A stretch of 26,327 nt of DNA from Acrasis kona (taxonomy: Eukaryota > Heterolobosea > Eutetramitea > Acrasida > Acrasidae). The stretch is from NCBI GenBank assembly GCA_026419775.2, contig JAOPGA020001082.1, positions 1-26,327 of the forward strand, written 5' to 3'. Positions 10,476 to 20,376 of the stretch are shown piece after piece. The number at the start of each line of letters is the position of its first letter. Positions within the stretch are counted from its first letter, which is position 1. A program made the position numbers and the translations under genes. Below the pieces are notes generated by a model, which saw only the letters and a list, made by a program, of their open reading frames with translations, searched no databases and was not told the origin of the DNA.

Positions 10476-12043
10476 ATGAAGAAAAGTGTTAAGAACATAT
10501 TTCGAAGGCGTTCCACAAACCTAACCAACTCAGATGAACTTGATGCTGTTATTAGTATTAATGAAGCACTTAATCTACAATTGTCTTTAGATCAACCCAG
10601 CGGTCCACACTTATCAGAGACATCTACAACAAAAGCGGCAAAGATAAGCAAGTCTCCCAGACCTTCAAGAAGGCCAAGAAGTCGTTCGTTTGATACATAT
10701 TCGACAGATTTGGATCAAGTTGACGTCGTTCAATCACAGTTACTCACGAAGTACCATGATGCTCAACACCACAAAGACATAACGCAGATACTAATATCCC
10801 CAGTTTCAGTGCACCACATGTTCTCAGCAAGTTCAGACCATAGCATTGTGTTGTGGGATATGCTAACAAAAAAGCCTATTAGAGTTTTTGAAGGGCACAT
10901 GTCTACAGTTTGCTGCTTGGAAGTTTTTATGAAGTTTGGGAATACTTGTCAGAACCCTTATAACAATGCATTCTTGTTCTCAGGTTCAAAATCATCTGAA
11001 CTAAAAATGTGGTTCGTACAGACCGGAAAGTGTTTGAAAACAATAGTTAATGCATTTGATGATGGAGAAACCATTGAAATTGAAGATTCATCTGCTTCGG
11101 CTCCCTCTCATCAACCTATAAAACAGTCCTGGATTACCTCAATTGCACTAAATGTTGTGGATAGAATAGTGTATCTAGGAGGTTATGATGGATCGTAAGT
11201 CCAAACTCTTCAACCTTATCTAACCTTACAAGACTAGTTGCAATAAGGTTTGATATTTATCAAGCAGGACCTAACGAACATCACTCGGTTGAGTTTGAAA
11301 AGTTGGAAAATTTTTTCCAAGAAAGACACAAGCGCCAAGTATCGTGCATTCAATATGACGGAAGGTACATGTACACAGGAAGTTTGGATGGAACATACCG
11401 AATGTGGAATGCGAAAACTGGAGAGTGCCTTAGGAGCAGCCGAACAGACAGCAGCAATAATTTCATCAGTTGTGTCATTTTGAACAATAAAGAGGATGAC
11501 ATGTTTGTTTTCATGAGCAAAACAAATGACATTATTTTTTGGAAGCGAGATGACAATGACGAAGACGAGTTGATACAAAACGATCCATTCATCGAACTCA
11601 CACATGCTGCGGTTGTGTCCCTGACTGATCTAAGTTTTCATTCACTAAAATTTGATAAGATAACGCCAAAATACATTAAACCCACAAAATACATGGTACT
11701 GTGTGCATGGAACGTACGTTTGGCATGCTTTGACTTTTATTTGATAGGTGATTATGCGAGTTATCTATCATGCACGACCCGCCTACGGATTGGAAGAGTC
11801 AAAGTACAAGCAACGTTCCTCAAGCAGCTTACATTTTCACATATTGAAGGCGGAAAATTAGTTTATCATTATGCACGTGGAAACGAGATCTGTACTTTAG
11901 AATTTACACCTTGTGAAAGTCCAGAGTACCAACAGAGCATTCGTCCGGAATCTGTAAAGACACCACCTGTCATCAAGAGAAGCAATTCTGCACGATCAAA
12001 AGTAGGCTCAATCTTGCCTCAGGCGGCCTTAAAATCTCAATAA
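10476..12043 (+). CDS. WD40-repeat protein (two exons)
   Basis: 509 residues: exon 1 10476-11194, exon 2 11233-12043, with a 38-nt intron (gtaagt...caag). Removing the intron joins GGYDGS to LVAIRF within one blade. The N-terminus is basic and Ser/Arg-rich (KNIFRRRSTN; SPRPSRRPRSRSF). WD40 blades include SSDHSIVLWDMLTKKPIRVF, SGSKSSELKMWFVQTGK, and TGSLDGTYRMWNAKTGECLR with GH/WD-like dipeptides. Later blades are more divergent, and a basic tail ends the protein. The start is the ATG at 10476 because upstream in-frame codons lack another ATG. It is a scaffold-type protein; its partners are unknown. It lies 141 bp upstream of DCAF1 on the same strand. Confidence 0.85.
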
Positions 12044-12044
12044 A
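12039..12044 (+). terminator. poly(A) signal overlapping the WD40 gene stop
   Basis: AATAAA contains the TAA at 12041-12043. Confidence 0.55.
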
Positions 12045-12184
12045 ACCCCAAACATCTAGGTTCAATTAATTTCTTTTTTTTCTTCTATTTTAGTTGAGTT
12101 CAACTTGGTAATTGAATTTTTAGACTTCACACATAATTCAATCTGTCGGTATATTGAACTTGTTTTTGAACATTGTTTCAGACT

Positions 12185-15100
12185 ATGGATGCAGAAAATG
12201 AATTCAATAATCTAGTGACAGAGATACTAGACAATCCACTCTTCTATTCAACAACCAACTCAGCAACTCAATCACAACTCGATGCGATGGTGAAGAATTT
12301 AAATAGAATGTCGTTTATTTTGGAGCAATACGAAAGAGCTTATCAAGAAAATACTCCTGAACCACTTGTCGACAATAGAGAGGGTACATCCATTCTAAAA
12401 CGAATCAACAATTAACTAAACTACCACTTGTAGGTTTCACAATATCGATACTTTTGGGTTATGTTCACGACGACCTTACAGAACAGCTGATTCTTCGAAT
12501 CATAATCCAAAGACATCCTTATCAAGAGCTTTTAACTGCTGCACTTCGGTTTATAGCAGCAGCGGCTCCCGTTATATACTCTTCGTTGCCACAAGAACAA
12601 ATAGTGGACACATTATTCGAAGCACTAAACAATTCAGCGACCACACAAGCACAACGCTGCTACATTACTGCCATTCTTGCAACCGTCACCACAGATGACG
12701 AGGCCAGTATTGCCGCTATAAGGTATGTGTTTTTGCTTTGATTCACAATTCACATCTTTTCAGACTAGATGTTCCGGATCGTTTTCTTCTACGGTTAGGA
12801 GAGTTCGTGGGGAAGGTTCCAAAGAGACCAAAGTATAACACCACAGAAGCACCACATACAAACGAAGAATTGGAATACATGGAATTTTTAGCAGTGCTCG
12901 AAGTGATATCCAATTTGGCAGATTATCAAGAATTCGTGACTCCATGCTTGAATAGAGACCTACCCAATACCGTCAAAGAAATGTTACAAATACCCGATAA
13001 GTTTACGATACTTTACACGTTGAAAGTAATACATCAACTGTTAACGCACCCTAAATTTGCATCCATCTTTGTAGACAAGGGCGGTCTCAAATTCATGTTA
13101 AAATTACAAAAGATTACGTAAGTCCATTTCGAATCGCGCTCGATCGTAACAATACGTTTAGGTACGTAGCAGGAGGCGTGGGAGAATGTTTGGTTTCGTT
13201 ATCGCTCATGACGCCCACCATGGACAAGATTGCACAATCGCAAACGTACGTGGACAAGACCACGGAGCATTGCGTCATGTTGTTGAGCCAACCATCGACC
13301 GAATGCAAAAAAAATGGATGTTTGTTTTTTCACACGGCACTCAGTTACAAATCAATGATGACTCGCATCGAAAAGGTCAACTATTTGGAACTAGTCACCA
13401 ACGTACTACGAATGCCCGCGAGCTTCCCACAAGATTCAGCCGATTGGAAACACTTAGCCCATTGTGCATGTCTCGCCATTCGTTCGTACATGCGAATGCA
13501 TCTCATCACCACCGGAATGTCATTAGAAAAAAAGAGCAAACAAAAACGATCGCACAACAAGTACTTTGACCTACAAAGAGTTACGTGCAACGAAACCATA
13601 TTTGCGTTATTCGGAAAGAACATGAGCCAACTAATCCCTCTATTGCACCGAACTCAATGGAGACCCGCTGCGCTCATGTTGGAGCAACAGCGATTGGATA
13701 TCCTATTGGACGTACTCGACGCTACTTCCATATGGAAAGCACCCAATAACGTCGCTCACATCCTCCTCGAGATTTTGGAAATTCTATCGCTGGCTAGTTT
13801 TACTCACGTTCCGCTGTGCGAAGTGAAATTATCGACCGGGAGAACTGGTTTGGGATTAATTCTCGAAACGGCCAGTTTAAGTACCGATGTGAGCACCATC
13901 ATAAGTGCTCTCAAAGTATTAGTGAACATGAGTAGCTTGGAGGTGGAGTTGGCTAATACCGACGGTAATTACTCTACGATGATTAACGTTCCTAATCATC
14001 GTAAACACGTATGGGAGTACATACGTAATAACGATGGCATAAGGACCCTCATAGGTCTGTTACGCTCCGCGAATGGTCCACGAACGGATACCATTCGATT
14101 ATTGGTGTGTCGCATCTTGATTGGACTTGCTCAAGATCCAGGATTGAATCAAATCCTAAGAGCAGTCGATATTCCAATCATACTTAGCGATTTGTTCAAA
14201 GAACCACTCAACAGCGAACAAGCAAGCGAATTCAAGAGCTTTAAAGAAGTGGCACTTCGTTTAATCGGTATGGTCACTGGCAGAGCCGATCACATATGGG
14301 AGGCACGTGATAACGTAATGGTTAGGTTAGAAAAGGCAGCCATCGTTGCCAACACCAACATTACCTATAATGACAATGAACTACATCGATTGATTTATGA
14401 TCATTTGAAGAGTAGAGGATTGCACGAAACAGCAGAGGCTCTACAACGAGAGAGCGCTCATATGGCCAAACAAGAATTACACTTTCCCATTTCTCTAGAT
14501 AACATCGTGACTAGTTATCTAAGACATCAACACAGGGAGTGCATGAATCCCATCACGACGTTACCTCCCGTGTCGCTCCTCAAACCTCACAAGTGCTACG
14601 TGCCGCCGCCATCCACAACTTCCAATCTCATCACGCGATTGCGTCAACGAGAAATGGGTGATTCTCGGTTCTCTAGGCACATTAACGCAAAGCATTTGGA
14701 TCGAAAGTACATTTACGGTCGTTTCAGATACGTAGGTGCATTTAGAGACGAAGAAGCAGGTAGTATCACTTGTAATCGATTCTGTCCACGTACGGGTCGA
14801 TTGTACCTTGGAACGGATTATGGTGATTTGTTGGTGTTTAAGAATCCAGAAATGATTGAATCGCGCACGAATGACTTGAGCGAGAGTAGCACTCGTTATT
14901 CTCTCAATAGACACATCACTGGTCTGTGTCCCAGCAACGACGGTAAGTTATTACTGTCGTGGTTCGGAGAAACGTTCGGCATTGGTCAAAATAGCTGCGT
15001 GAAGCTTTATCACACTGATAAATTGGATGCAGATCAATGCATGAACGAATGGCCAGGTATAAAGAATGCTCTTTTTAGTCATCAAGGTCAAATGATTGTG

Positions 15101-16069
15101 GGAACCAATCAAAAGGAAACAATCGTATGGGACGTCGATACGGCAAAGAGCATTGCTGTATTAACGGATCACATTATTGATTTTCACGACCAATCCACCA
15201 ATATAGCTTGTTTCGATCCATACGATGAGTTGGTACTTAGCGACGGTGTTTTATGGGACATTAGAAACCCCGAAAATGTAATTCATCGATTCGATAGGTT
15301 CTCCAGGAGCGGTGCTACTGGTGTGTTCCATCCCAATGGAAACGAAATCATTATCGATAGTGAGGTATGGGACGTGAGGACCTTTGGGTTACTACGCACA
15401 GTTCCTTACCTCAAAAACACTCGTAGCATAACCTTCTCACCAAATAACGACGTCATGTACGCCATTTATCACAACAATAATAACAACAATCACTCCAAGA
15501 AGAACTTGCTCTTTGACGATGTAAATGATAAGAATCGACAACGAAACATGTTTAGGACCATTGATGCAGTTAGTTACCAACCGTTAGCTACCATTGATTT
15601 GGAAAGAGAGGTGAACGATTTGTCGCCTTTCCCTAATGGTAATTTCGTAGCCGTAGTAATGGAGGATGCACAAGCTGATAGCTCTACGTGTAGGTTATAT
15701 GAGATTGGAAGGAAAAAGAGAGGCGATGATGATGAGTACGATAGCGATAGCATGAGCGATGACGATGATGATAGCGAGGACGATAGCGAAGACGAAGACG
15801 AATCATTTAGCGACGAGAGCGATGAGTTGGATGATTTGGATGATTTGAGCGAAGGTGGATGGGAAGAACTCATGTTTGATGATTTTGAACGGAACAGAGA
15901 TAACGAGGACGACGAGGACGATGATGAAGATAATTGGGTGGATGAAAATGAAGAAGAAGAAGGCGTTGGTTGGGTGGATCAGAATGTAGTAGGGGTTGTA
16001 AACAACGATAATGTTAATGATGGTGATGATGACGAGTGGATGACTGATGATGAAGAAGATGTGTCATAG
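12185..16069 (+). CDS. DCAF1: DCAF1 (VprBP) CRL4 substrate receptor, four exons
   Basis: About 1249 residues. Exons are 12185-12383, 12434-12722, 12764-13117 and 13162-16069; the introns (50, 41 and 44 nt) are all GT-AG and in register. Residues 1 to ~680 are helical, armadillo-like. A LisH motif lies at ~684-712 (NDNELHRLIYDHLKSRGLHE). A WD40 propeller follows from ~797 (GRFRYVGAFRDEEAGSI), with two WDxR boxes, WDIR (~978) and WDVR (~1015), the DDB1-contact motif of DCAFs. The last ~115 residues are an acidic D/E/S tail, as in known DCAF1. DCAF1 recruits substrates to the CUL4-DDB1 ubiquitin ligase in the nucleus. It is shorter than the animal protein (about 1500). It is the only gene here that stops with TAG. 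The 3' end is 17 bp from a convergent gene. Confidence 0.93.
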
Positions 16070-16070
16070 T

Positions 16071-16082
16071 AATAAATTTATT
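16071..16082. terminator. palindromic bidirectional poly(A) signal
   Basis: AATAAATTTATT provides AATAAA on the plus strand one base after the DCAF1 TAG, and AATAAA on the minus strand four bases after the TAA of the convergent F-box ORF. Confidence 0.65.
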
Positions 16083-16086
16083 AAAG

Positions 16087-17439
16087 TTATTGTATTCCGA
16101 TTGTTTTTGTGAGCCAATCGTATGATTTGAGAGATTGGTAATTCATGTCCTTTGCGGTGGTGATTTTGAACATGTCCTTTCCAATTGTTTGATTTGTTGT
16201 TATAAAGTCAACAAAGCGCGGATTGTTTGGTGTGAGAATGTGCCATTGGCTTCTGAATTGTGCACAGGGGAACATTAATATATTTTTTTGTTCGTCCTCG
16301 ATTTCTGCGGCGGCAATGTGCCTTATATTTACAAACTGCCAGTCCATTGCTAAATGTCTTTGTCTCATGTCATAATCTGGTAGTAAATCTATATGGATGT
16401 TGTGTTTTGTTCTCGTCTCATCGTTTAAAATAATGTACCAATTTGATTGCTCCTTTGGGAACGGTGTTTCGTAGTCTTCGCTGGACTTTGATCCAAACCC
16501 ATAAACCAATAGCACGGCAAATACACTCATTAATGTATACGGTATCATCAGCGTAAGGAATAGCTTTGCGTCCTGTCCAGTGGCATAATATAATATTGTA
16601 CACATTGCCGATCCAATTAACATCAAGATCAAAAACGAATGTAAACCATTCTCCAGAGCGAACGAAAGACCGTAGGAGAGCGAAAGTATTAAAAATGAGA
16701 ATAAAGCCAATATAGCAATCAAGTATGGTCGAAACCTTGAGAGTTGCCTTGGATCATCCTTCTTCTTCATCATTTTAAATTGTTGACTTTTACAAAAACA
16801 AAGATTCGGAATGTCTCGGATAAAAATAGAGACGATATACAACACAAGTGGATATTGGACAGTACATTTATTTTTTCTGAAGTCTGCACCATCCACCACG
16901 TATTTGGATGACATCAAACCCATATCATTTAACCTTTTGTGAAATCGGACAACAACAGTTCCAAATTCGCTTTCCAGGATCCACAAATGAGAAATATCCC
17001 ACCTTCGGCCCACATGTGCGGGTACAGGACTAACTATCCTCTCTACAAGTATTCCCTTAGACACGCTTGCAATCGAATAAATCAACTCCAAACCTGACCC
17101 CTCTAAGCTTCTACATGTTTCAAATTTGGGTATCATTAAAAATTCATCCATTGTTATTCTCTTCCTTTCGACTACTAAAGGCTCTCCAAAAAATCGATGA
17201 AGGGGTGATAAAGCCTCCACATCACTAGGTGGTCTGTCGGTTATACTCATGACCTGATGGTACTCCTCACAAAGCCTCTTCTGTATAATTTGCAAGTTGT
17301 TTGTGCACATACGCTTCCATCCTTTAGACACAACAAAATATCTGTGAATGTCTCGTAAAGACAGAAATTGGAGAGTGTGAAACAAAACATCTTCTGGTAT
17401 ATTCAAATCATCTTTTTTGCACCTACTCTTCATCCGCAC
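16087..17439 (-). CDS. F-box protein with multi-pass membrane segment (or two abutting genes)
   Basis: One 450-residue ORF. Residues ~13-48 form an F-box (NIPEDVLFHTLQFLSLRDIH, then a conserved-looking W41), the adaptor motif that binds Skp1 in SCF ubiquitin ligases. A ~170-residue region without recognised repeats follows. Then come three strongly hydrophobic segments at about 238-259, 264-286 and 291-314, and a soluble C-terminal part of ~130 residues. F-box plus membrane segments in one chain is rare. An internal ATG-ATG at residues 223-224 (16773) follows an A/T-rich leader-like stretch and begins MMKKKDDPRQL. The membrane part could therefore be a separate gene, but no stop separates them. 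AATAAA follows the TAA closely. Confidence 0.7.
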   Translation of the reverse strand: MRMKSRCKKDDLNIPEDVLFHTLQFLSLRDIHRYFVVSKGWKRMCTNNLQIIQKRLCEEYHQVMSITDRPPSDVEALSPLHRFFGEPLVVERKRITMDEFLMIPKFETCRSLEGSGLELIYSIASVSKGILVERIVSPVPAHVGRRWDISHLWILESEFGTVVVRFHKRLNDMGLMSSKYVVDGADFRKNKCTVQYPLVLYIVSIFIRDIPNLCFCKSQQFKMMKKKDDPRQLSRFRPYLIAILALFSFLILSLSYGLSFALENGLHSFLILMLIGSAMCTILYYATGQDAKLFLTLMIPYTLMSVFAVLLVYGFGSKSSEDYETPFPKEQSNWYIILNDETRTKHNIHIDLLPDYDMRQRHLAMDWQFVNIRHIAAAEIEDEQKNILMFPCAQFRSQWHILTPNNPRFVDFITTNQTIGKDMFKITTAKDMNYQSLKSYDWLTKTIGIQ

Positions 17440-17669
17440 CCTAGGATATTAATTACATCAAATGGACGTAACTACCAACCTTTACGTGGTGATTTCTATT
17501 TTGGTGTTGACTGATGGCTATTTTCACATATTATCCAGTGCTATAACTGCAGAGTGCTGAAGTGTATATGTTTGAAACAGTATTTTATTGGTTAGGTGAT
17601 CAAAATTAACACAAGATTAAATCAATTCTGTTTAAACTTCTGATAGGTGCCGATCTGTCCATCCAAATG
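17440..17669. other. short intergenic spacer
   Basis: 230 bases between two minus-strand genes. A 32-codon plus-strand frame (17461-17559) ends in TGA and has no supporting feature. Confidence 0.4.
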
Positions 17670-18197
17670 TTACACCGACAGGAGATGAGGACTTGAAAAC
17701 TTTTGTCTTGTCAAACTGATCAAAATGTTACCGGATGCTTTGTTAGGTAGAATCATTCTTTCAACCTTTGGTTCATTGATAGGAATATCAGAAACTTTCC
17801 GCTTCAACGATCCTAGGAGTTCCCCACGATGTACAACTTTAATGTTGATGTATTCATTATGTGAGTTTTCTATTGGGAAAAAGTAAGCCTTGTCTATGAC
17901 TGCATTGTGGCCTCTTAATTTAGGCGTCCTCTCTAAATACTTCACTTGATATTTATCCTCAAAGGATACCTCAACGTAGTACTTCGGGGTGAGTAAGCCT
18001 TTTGTATGCAGGTTTTCACTCTGTATTAATGTGAGGCTCACTCCGCCATGTTTTAAAAACGGTTTGGTAGTTGCGATCGCTTCTGGGACACTGCTTAGTG
18101 ATCTTGGTCGCGGTATAAGATCTATTATCGATTGAGTGTTACATCTCCTGTTTATTCGTTCGCTGTTGGGTCTTTTATGTGTCGCTTCAGATGCCAT
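17670..18197 (-). CDS. single C2-domain protein
   Basis: 175 residues. The N-terminal ~48 residues are basic, Ser/Arg-rich and probably disordered. Residues ~51-163 follow a C2 beta-sandwich: GGVSLTLIQSENL, then PKYYVEVSFEDK (the xPYVxV strand), a strand with FFPIEN, INIKVVHRGELLGSLKRKVSDI (the L-x-I-x-V...G strand pair), and GNILISLTRQ as the last strand. The Asp residues that bind calcium in the loops of classical C2 domains are absent, so Ca-independent membrane or protein binding is more likely. The start is the first ATG. I see no AATAAA close to the stop, unlike its neighbours. Confidence 0.7.
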   Translation of the reverse strand: MASEATHKRPNSERINRRCNTQSIIDLIPRPRSLSSVPEAIATTKPFLKHGGVSLTLIQSENLHTKGLLTPKYYVEVSFEDKYQVKYLERTPKLRGHNAVIDKAYFFPIENSHNEYINIKVVHRGELLGSLKRKVSDIPINEPKVERMILPNKASGNILISLTRQKFSSPHLLSV

Positions 18198-18637
18198 GCT
18201 TTGGTTTTCGGAAAGGTGGATATCTTGGCATAAACTTACTTCTAAATCCGAATGCGGATATTGTAAGTTATTGTGTGTAACACTCCTATATTCAGGTTAG
18301 GGATGAATTGTTGGTTCTAGTATGCGGGTAATAGTTCATCCACTTGAAGTGGTTCTAGAAGACATTTGTGAGTTGCGTAGATGTAAAACGATGAAAATCG
18401 TTCCATTAGGTTTACAACTTTATACTAGATCAATATTGGATAAAACTGGTTTAATATGATAGAACGATGATCGTTAGTCTGTATTTTATTGTTGTTCATT
18501 TGAATTAATGCATGGTTTGGTCTGAATATTCAACATTGTAAACTGAGTATTAATTTCCCTTGATCCCTGGCATTTTGTGAGCCGTGGAACCATTCAGGTA
18601 ATTTTCAGAAGGTATTGTTAGTAGTAGTCGTAATTAT
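18198..18637. other. intergenic with a TTCTAGAA site and one small ORF
   Basis: A 440-base interval upstream of the C2 gene. TTCTAGAA at 18353-18360 is the same HSE-like core as at 8162. A 45-codon plus-strand ORF is listed separately. Confidence 0.4.
18322..18459 (+). CDS. possible small ORF, 45 residues
   Basis: Reads MRVIVHPLEVVLEDICELRR and on to a TGA. The composition looks protein-like (balanced hydrophobic and charged residues, no low complexity), but no domain is recognised and it ends in TGA, which no other intact gene here uses. It may be an exon remnant or chance. Confidence 0.2.
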   Translation: MRVIVHPLEVVLEDICELRRCKTMKIVPLGLQLYTRSILDKTGLI

Positions 18638-18642
18638 TTATT
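18637..18642 (-). terminator. poly(A) signal overlapping the stop of the small membrane protein gene
   Basis: Minus strand reads GAATAAAT: AATAAA contains the TAA at 18638-18640. Confidence 0.55.
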
Positions 18643-18898
18643 CAAAGTTTTTTACATTTGAAATTTCGTCTGCTCTCTTCTCAATCTCATTCAACACTTG
18701 ATCTTCAGAAAGATTATTTTTTAGCATGTTTTTGATACCCTCATCCCCACCAAGCTGCAGGTAGGCCTGTTTGAGATGCTCCGCACGGTTCATGCTTTTG
18801 GCATTGTCAAGTTTCTTCTGTCTCTGTTCCTTTAAATGTTTAATCAGATAACTGGATGTTAATACTCCAGCAGCAAACAATATTAATTTCTCGCCCAT
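18638..18898 (-). CDS. small single-pass membrane protein
   Basis: 86 residues from the ATG at 18898 (MGEKLILFAAGVLTSSYLIK); an in-frame ATG at 18934 would add 12. An N-terminal hydrophobic segment (~4-20) is followed by a charged helical region (HLKEQRQKKLDNAKSMNRAE), then LGGDEGIKNMLKNNLSEDQV, ending NVKNFE. This layout fits a tail-out anchored protein of the mitochondrial or ER membrane, but I do not recognise a family. The 3' end is supported by AATAAA on the stop. I chose the shorter start because the extra upstream residues weaken the anchor pattern. Confidence 0.55.
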   Translation of the reverse strand: MGEKLILFAAGVLTSSYLIKHLKEQRQKKLDNAKSMNRAEHLKQAYLQLGGDEGIKNMLKNNLSEDQVLNEIEKRADEISNVKNFE

Positions 18899-19240
18899 GC
18901 TCAGTCTTATTATTATGCTATAAAAATCATTCATGGTCAACTTTACGATTTTGAACAACCAAACCCAGCCTGACAATCGCACAAACCTGCGGTTCTTGAC
19001 AAGTTCTTAGAGTGATGGCTTTAAACCGTATTGTTTTGGAATGATAGTTGCTATGATGGTGGTAACAGTGGAGATGAATTATGGTATCGTCCTCATTTAT
19101 AAATTTGGAATTAATTATTTTATTTGACGTTGTATATTAATTGATTTTTATGAGACATTTGAAGTTTTTTGAAATTGTCTATTTTCAAATTATACACATA
19201 AATCCACATTTCCTACACATTTTATTAACAATACTATTAG
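18899..19240. other. AT-rich intergenic spacer
   Basis: About 340 bases between the minus-strand membrane protein gene and the exon-module array. No coding segment or RNA gene is seen. It ends in the acceptor-like TTTATTAACAATACTATTAG just before the first module. Confidence 0.4.
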
Positions 19241-20173
19241 TGGTTCAACGCTGGTTATGCTTCCGCACCAGGAGGTGATCGTTGCGCTTGCATTTGTATT
19301 ACAGCACCAACTACTAACGCTCCAAACTCCATTGTAGTAAAGAACAACAAAGATGTAAGCTTCTCAGGAGTTTTGTGCAGTCATAGCAGAACATAAGATC
19401 AGGTGGGACAAGGTAGGCCTTCCGTCATCATCAGTTTCCCTCTGTCAAGCGTCGAGATTAGTTCCAGGAAGTTCTTATGCCATATTAGACATCAGAACAT
19501 CAAGATGTGAACCCCAACAGAATCATATCCTCTGTGGCAGCAGTCAATCCAAACTATGAGATCATTGAATCAAGTTCCTCCTGCACCGACAACTTACAAA
19601 CAACAAACATTGGAAGCAGTACCTTCTCACAAGATGGAAGTGGTGCAAATAATCAAGACAAATTGACGTCACTTCAGCAATCTACGCTGCCAAGAATGCA
19701 AGAAAGAATGAGGTCACATTTGTCTTGTCCACAAGCACCACAAACGACGCCTCCAATCCCAACGTGTCACCATTCTTTGATTCTACTTGACGTTAGTAAA
19801 CGTCGGCTCGGGTTCAGCACCAACTAACTCACCTGCAACTACAACTACAAGTTCTCCAAACACACCTACTACTGGTTGCTGGGCAGTGCCCTTCTGGTCA
19901 AATTCATGTAAGATTCTTTAGTATACTTTGACTGATGCAACTCAGTGATATGATGCTGGATTTTCAACTGCTCCTGGCGGCGATAGATGTGCTTGTGTTC
20001 CAGATAATAATAGAGGTTGCAGGACCTGTTCTCCAGGATTTGTTCACGTAAGTTGTTCTAAATCATTAAATAATAACAATAAATAGTGGTTTAGCGCTGG
20101 ACTTTCTTCCGCTCCCGGTGGAGACAGATGTGCTTGCGTAAGAAGAAGTCTCACTTTGGCGAACAGAACATAA
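19241..20173 (+). pseudogene. decayed multi-exon gene for a Cys-rich, APGGDRCAC-module secreted-type protein
   Basis: Three copies of a module with consensus W-F/Y-N/D/S-A-G-x-x-S/T-A-P-G-G-D-R-C-A-C start at 19241, 19946 and 20087, each directly after an AG acceptor. The second is a complete 102-nt, phase-0 exon (19946-20047) flanked by 38-nt (19908-19945) and 39-nt (20048-20086) introns. The third runs to a TAA (20171-20173) overlapped by AATAAA, a normal gene end for this genome. Breaks are a TGA (19946-19948) where the other copies have TGG, and coding-looking stretches between modules 1 and 2 in changing frames (for example 19368-19556 in one, ~19540-19680 in another). Thr/Ser/Pro-rich linker sequence lies near 19800-19890. 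No enzyme domain is recognised; an extracellular structural role is a guess. Confidence 0.55.
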
Positions 20174-20178
20174 ATAAA
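20173..20178 (+). terminator. poly(A) signal at the end of the exon-module gene
   Basis: AATAAA shares its first base with the last base of the TAA at 20171-20173. Confidence 0.45.
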
Positions 20179-20367
20179 AAACCTTTAGTACAAAACGACC
20201 GATGTTGTTATAATAAAAATCCTTACAATCTTCTGAGTTGACAATCTCTAGAACAATGTCAATATACTTTCTGACGTGACAATTGATACCAACATGCCAC
20301 ATCAACGTTCGAAAAGATGTCAAATTACATGCTACTAACCTTTGTTGTAAAAATTACGTTTCTTTAG

Positions 20368-20373
20368 TTTATT
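20368..20373 (-). terminator. poly(A) signal of the selenocysteine elongation factor gene
   Basis: AATAAA on the minus strand three bases after the TAA at 20377-20379. Confidence 0.55.
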
Positions 20374-20376
20374 AGC

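Noticed and set aside
15574-15873. Ser-rich minus-strand frame
   Set aside because: It is the antisense of the acidic D/E/S tail of DCAF1.
19946-19948. TGA as a selenocysteine codon in the exon-module gene
   Set aside because: Sister copies have Trp (TGG) here, not Cys, and the gene shows other frame breaks, so a TGG to TGA change is simpler.
20066-20323. 85-codon minus-strand frame downstream of eEFSec
   Set aside because: It partly mirrors the third Cys-rich module, and eEFSec already ends with TAA plus AATAAA at 20368-20373. No domain seen, although a remnant cannot be excluded.
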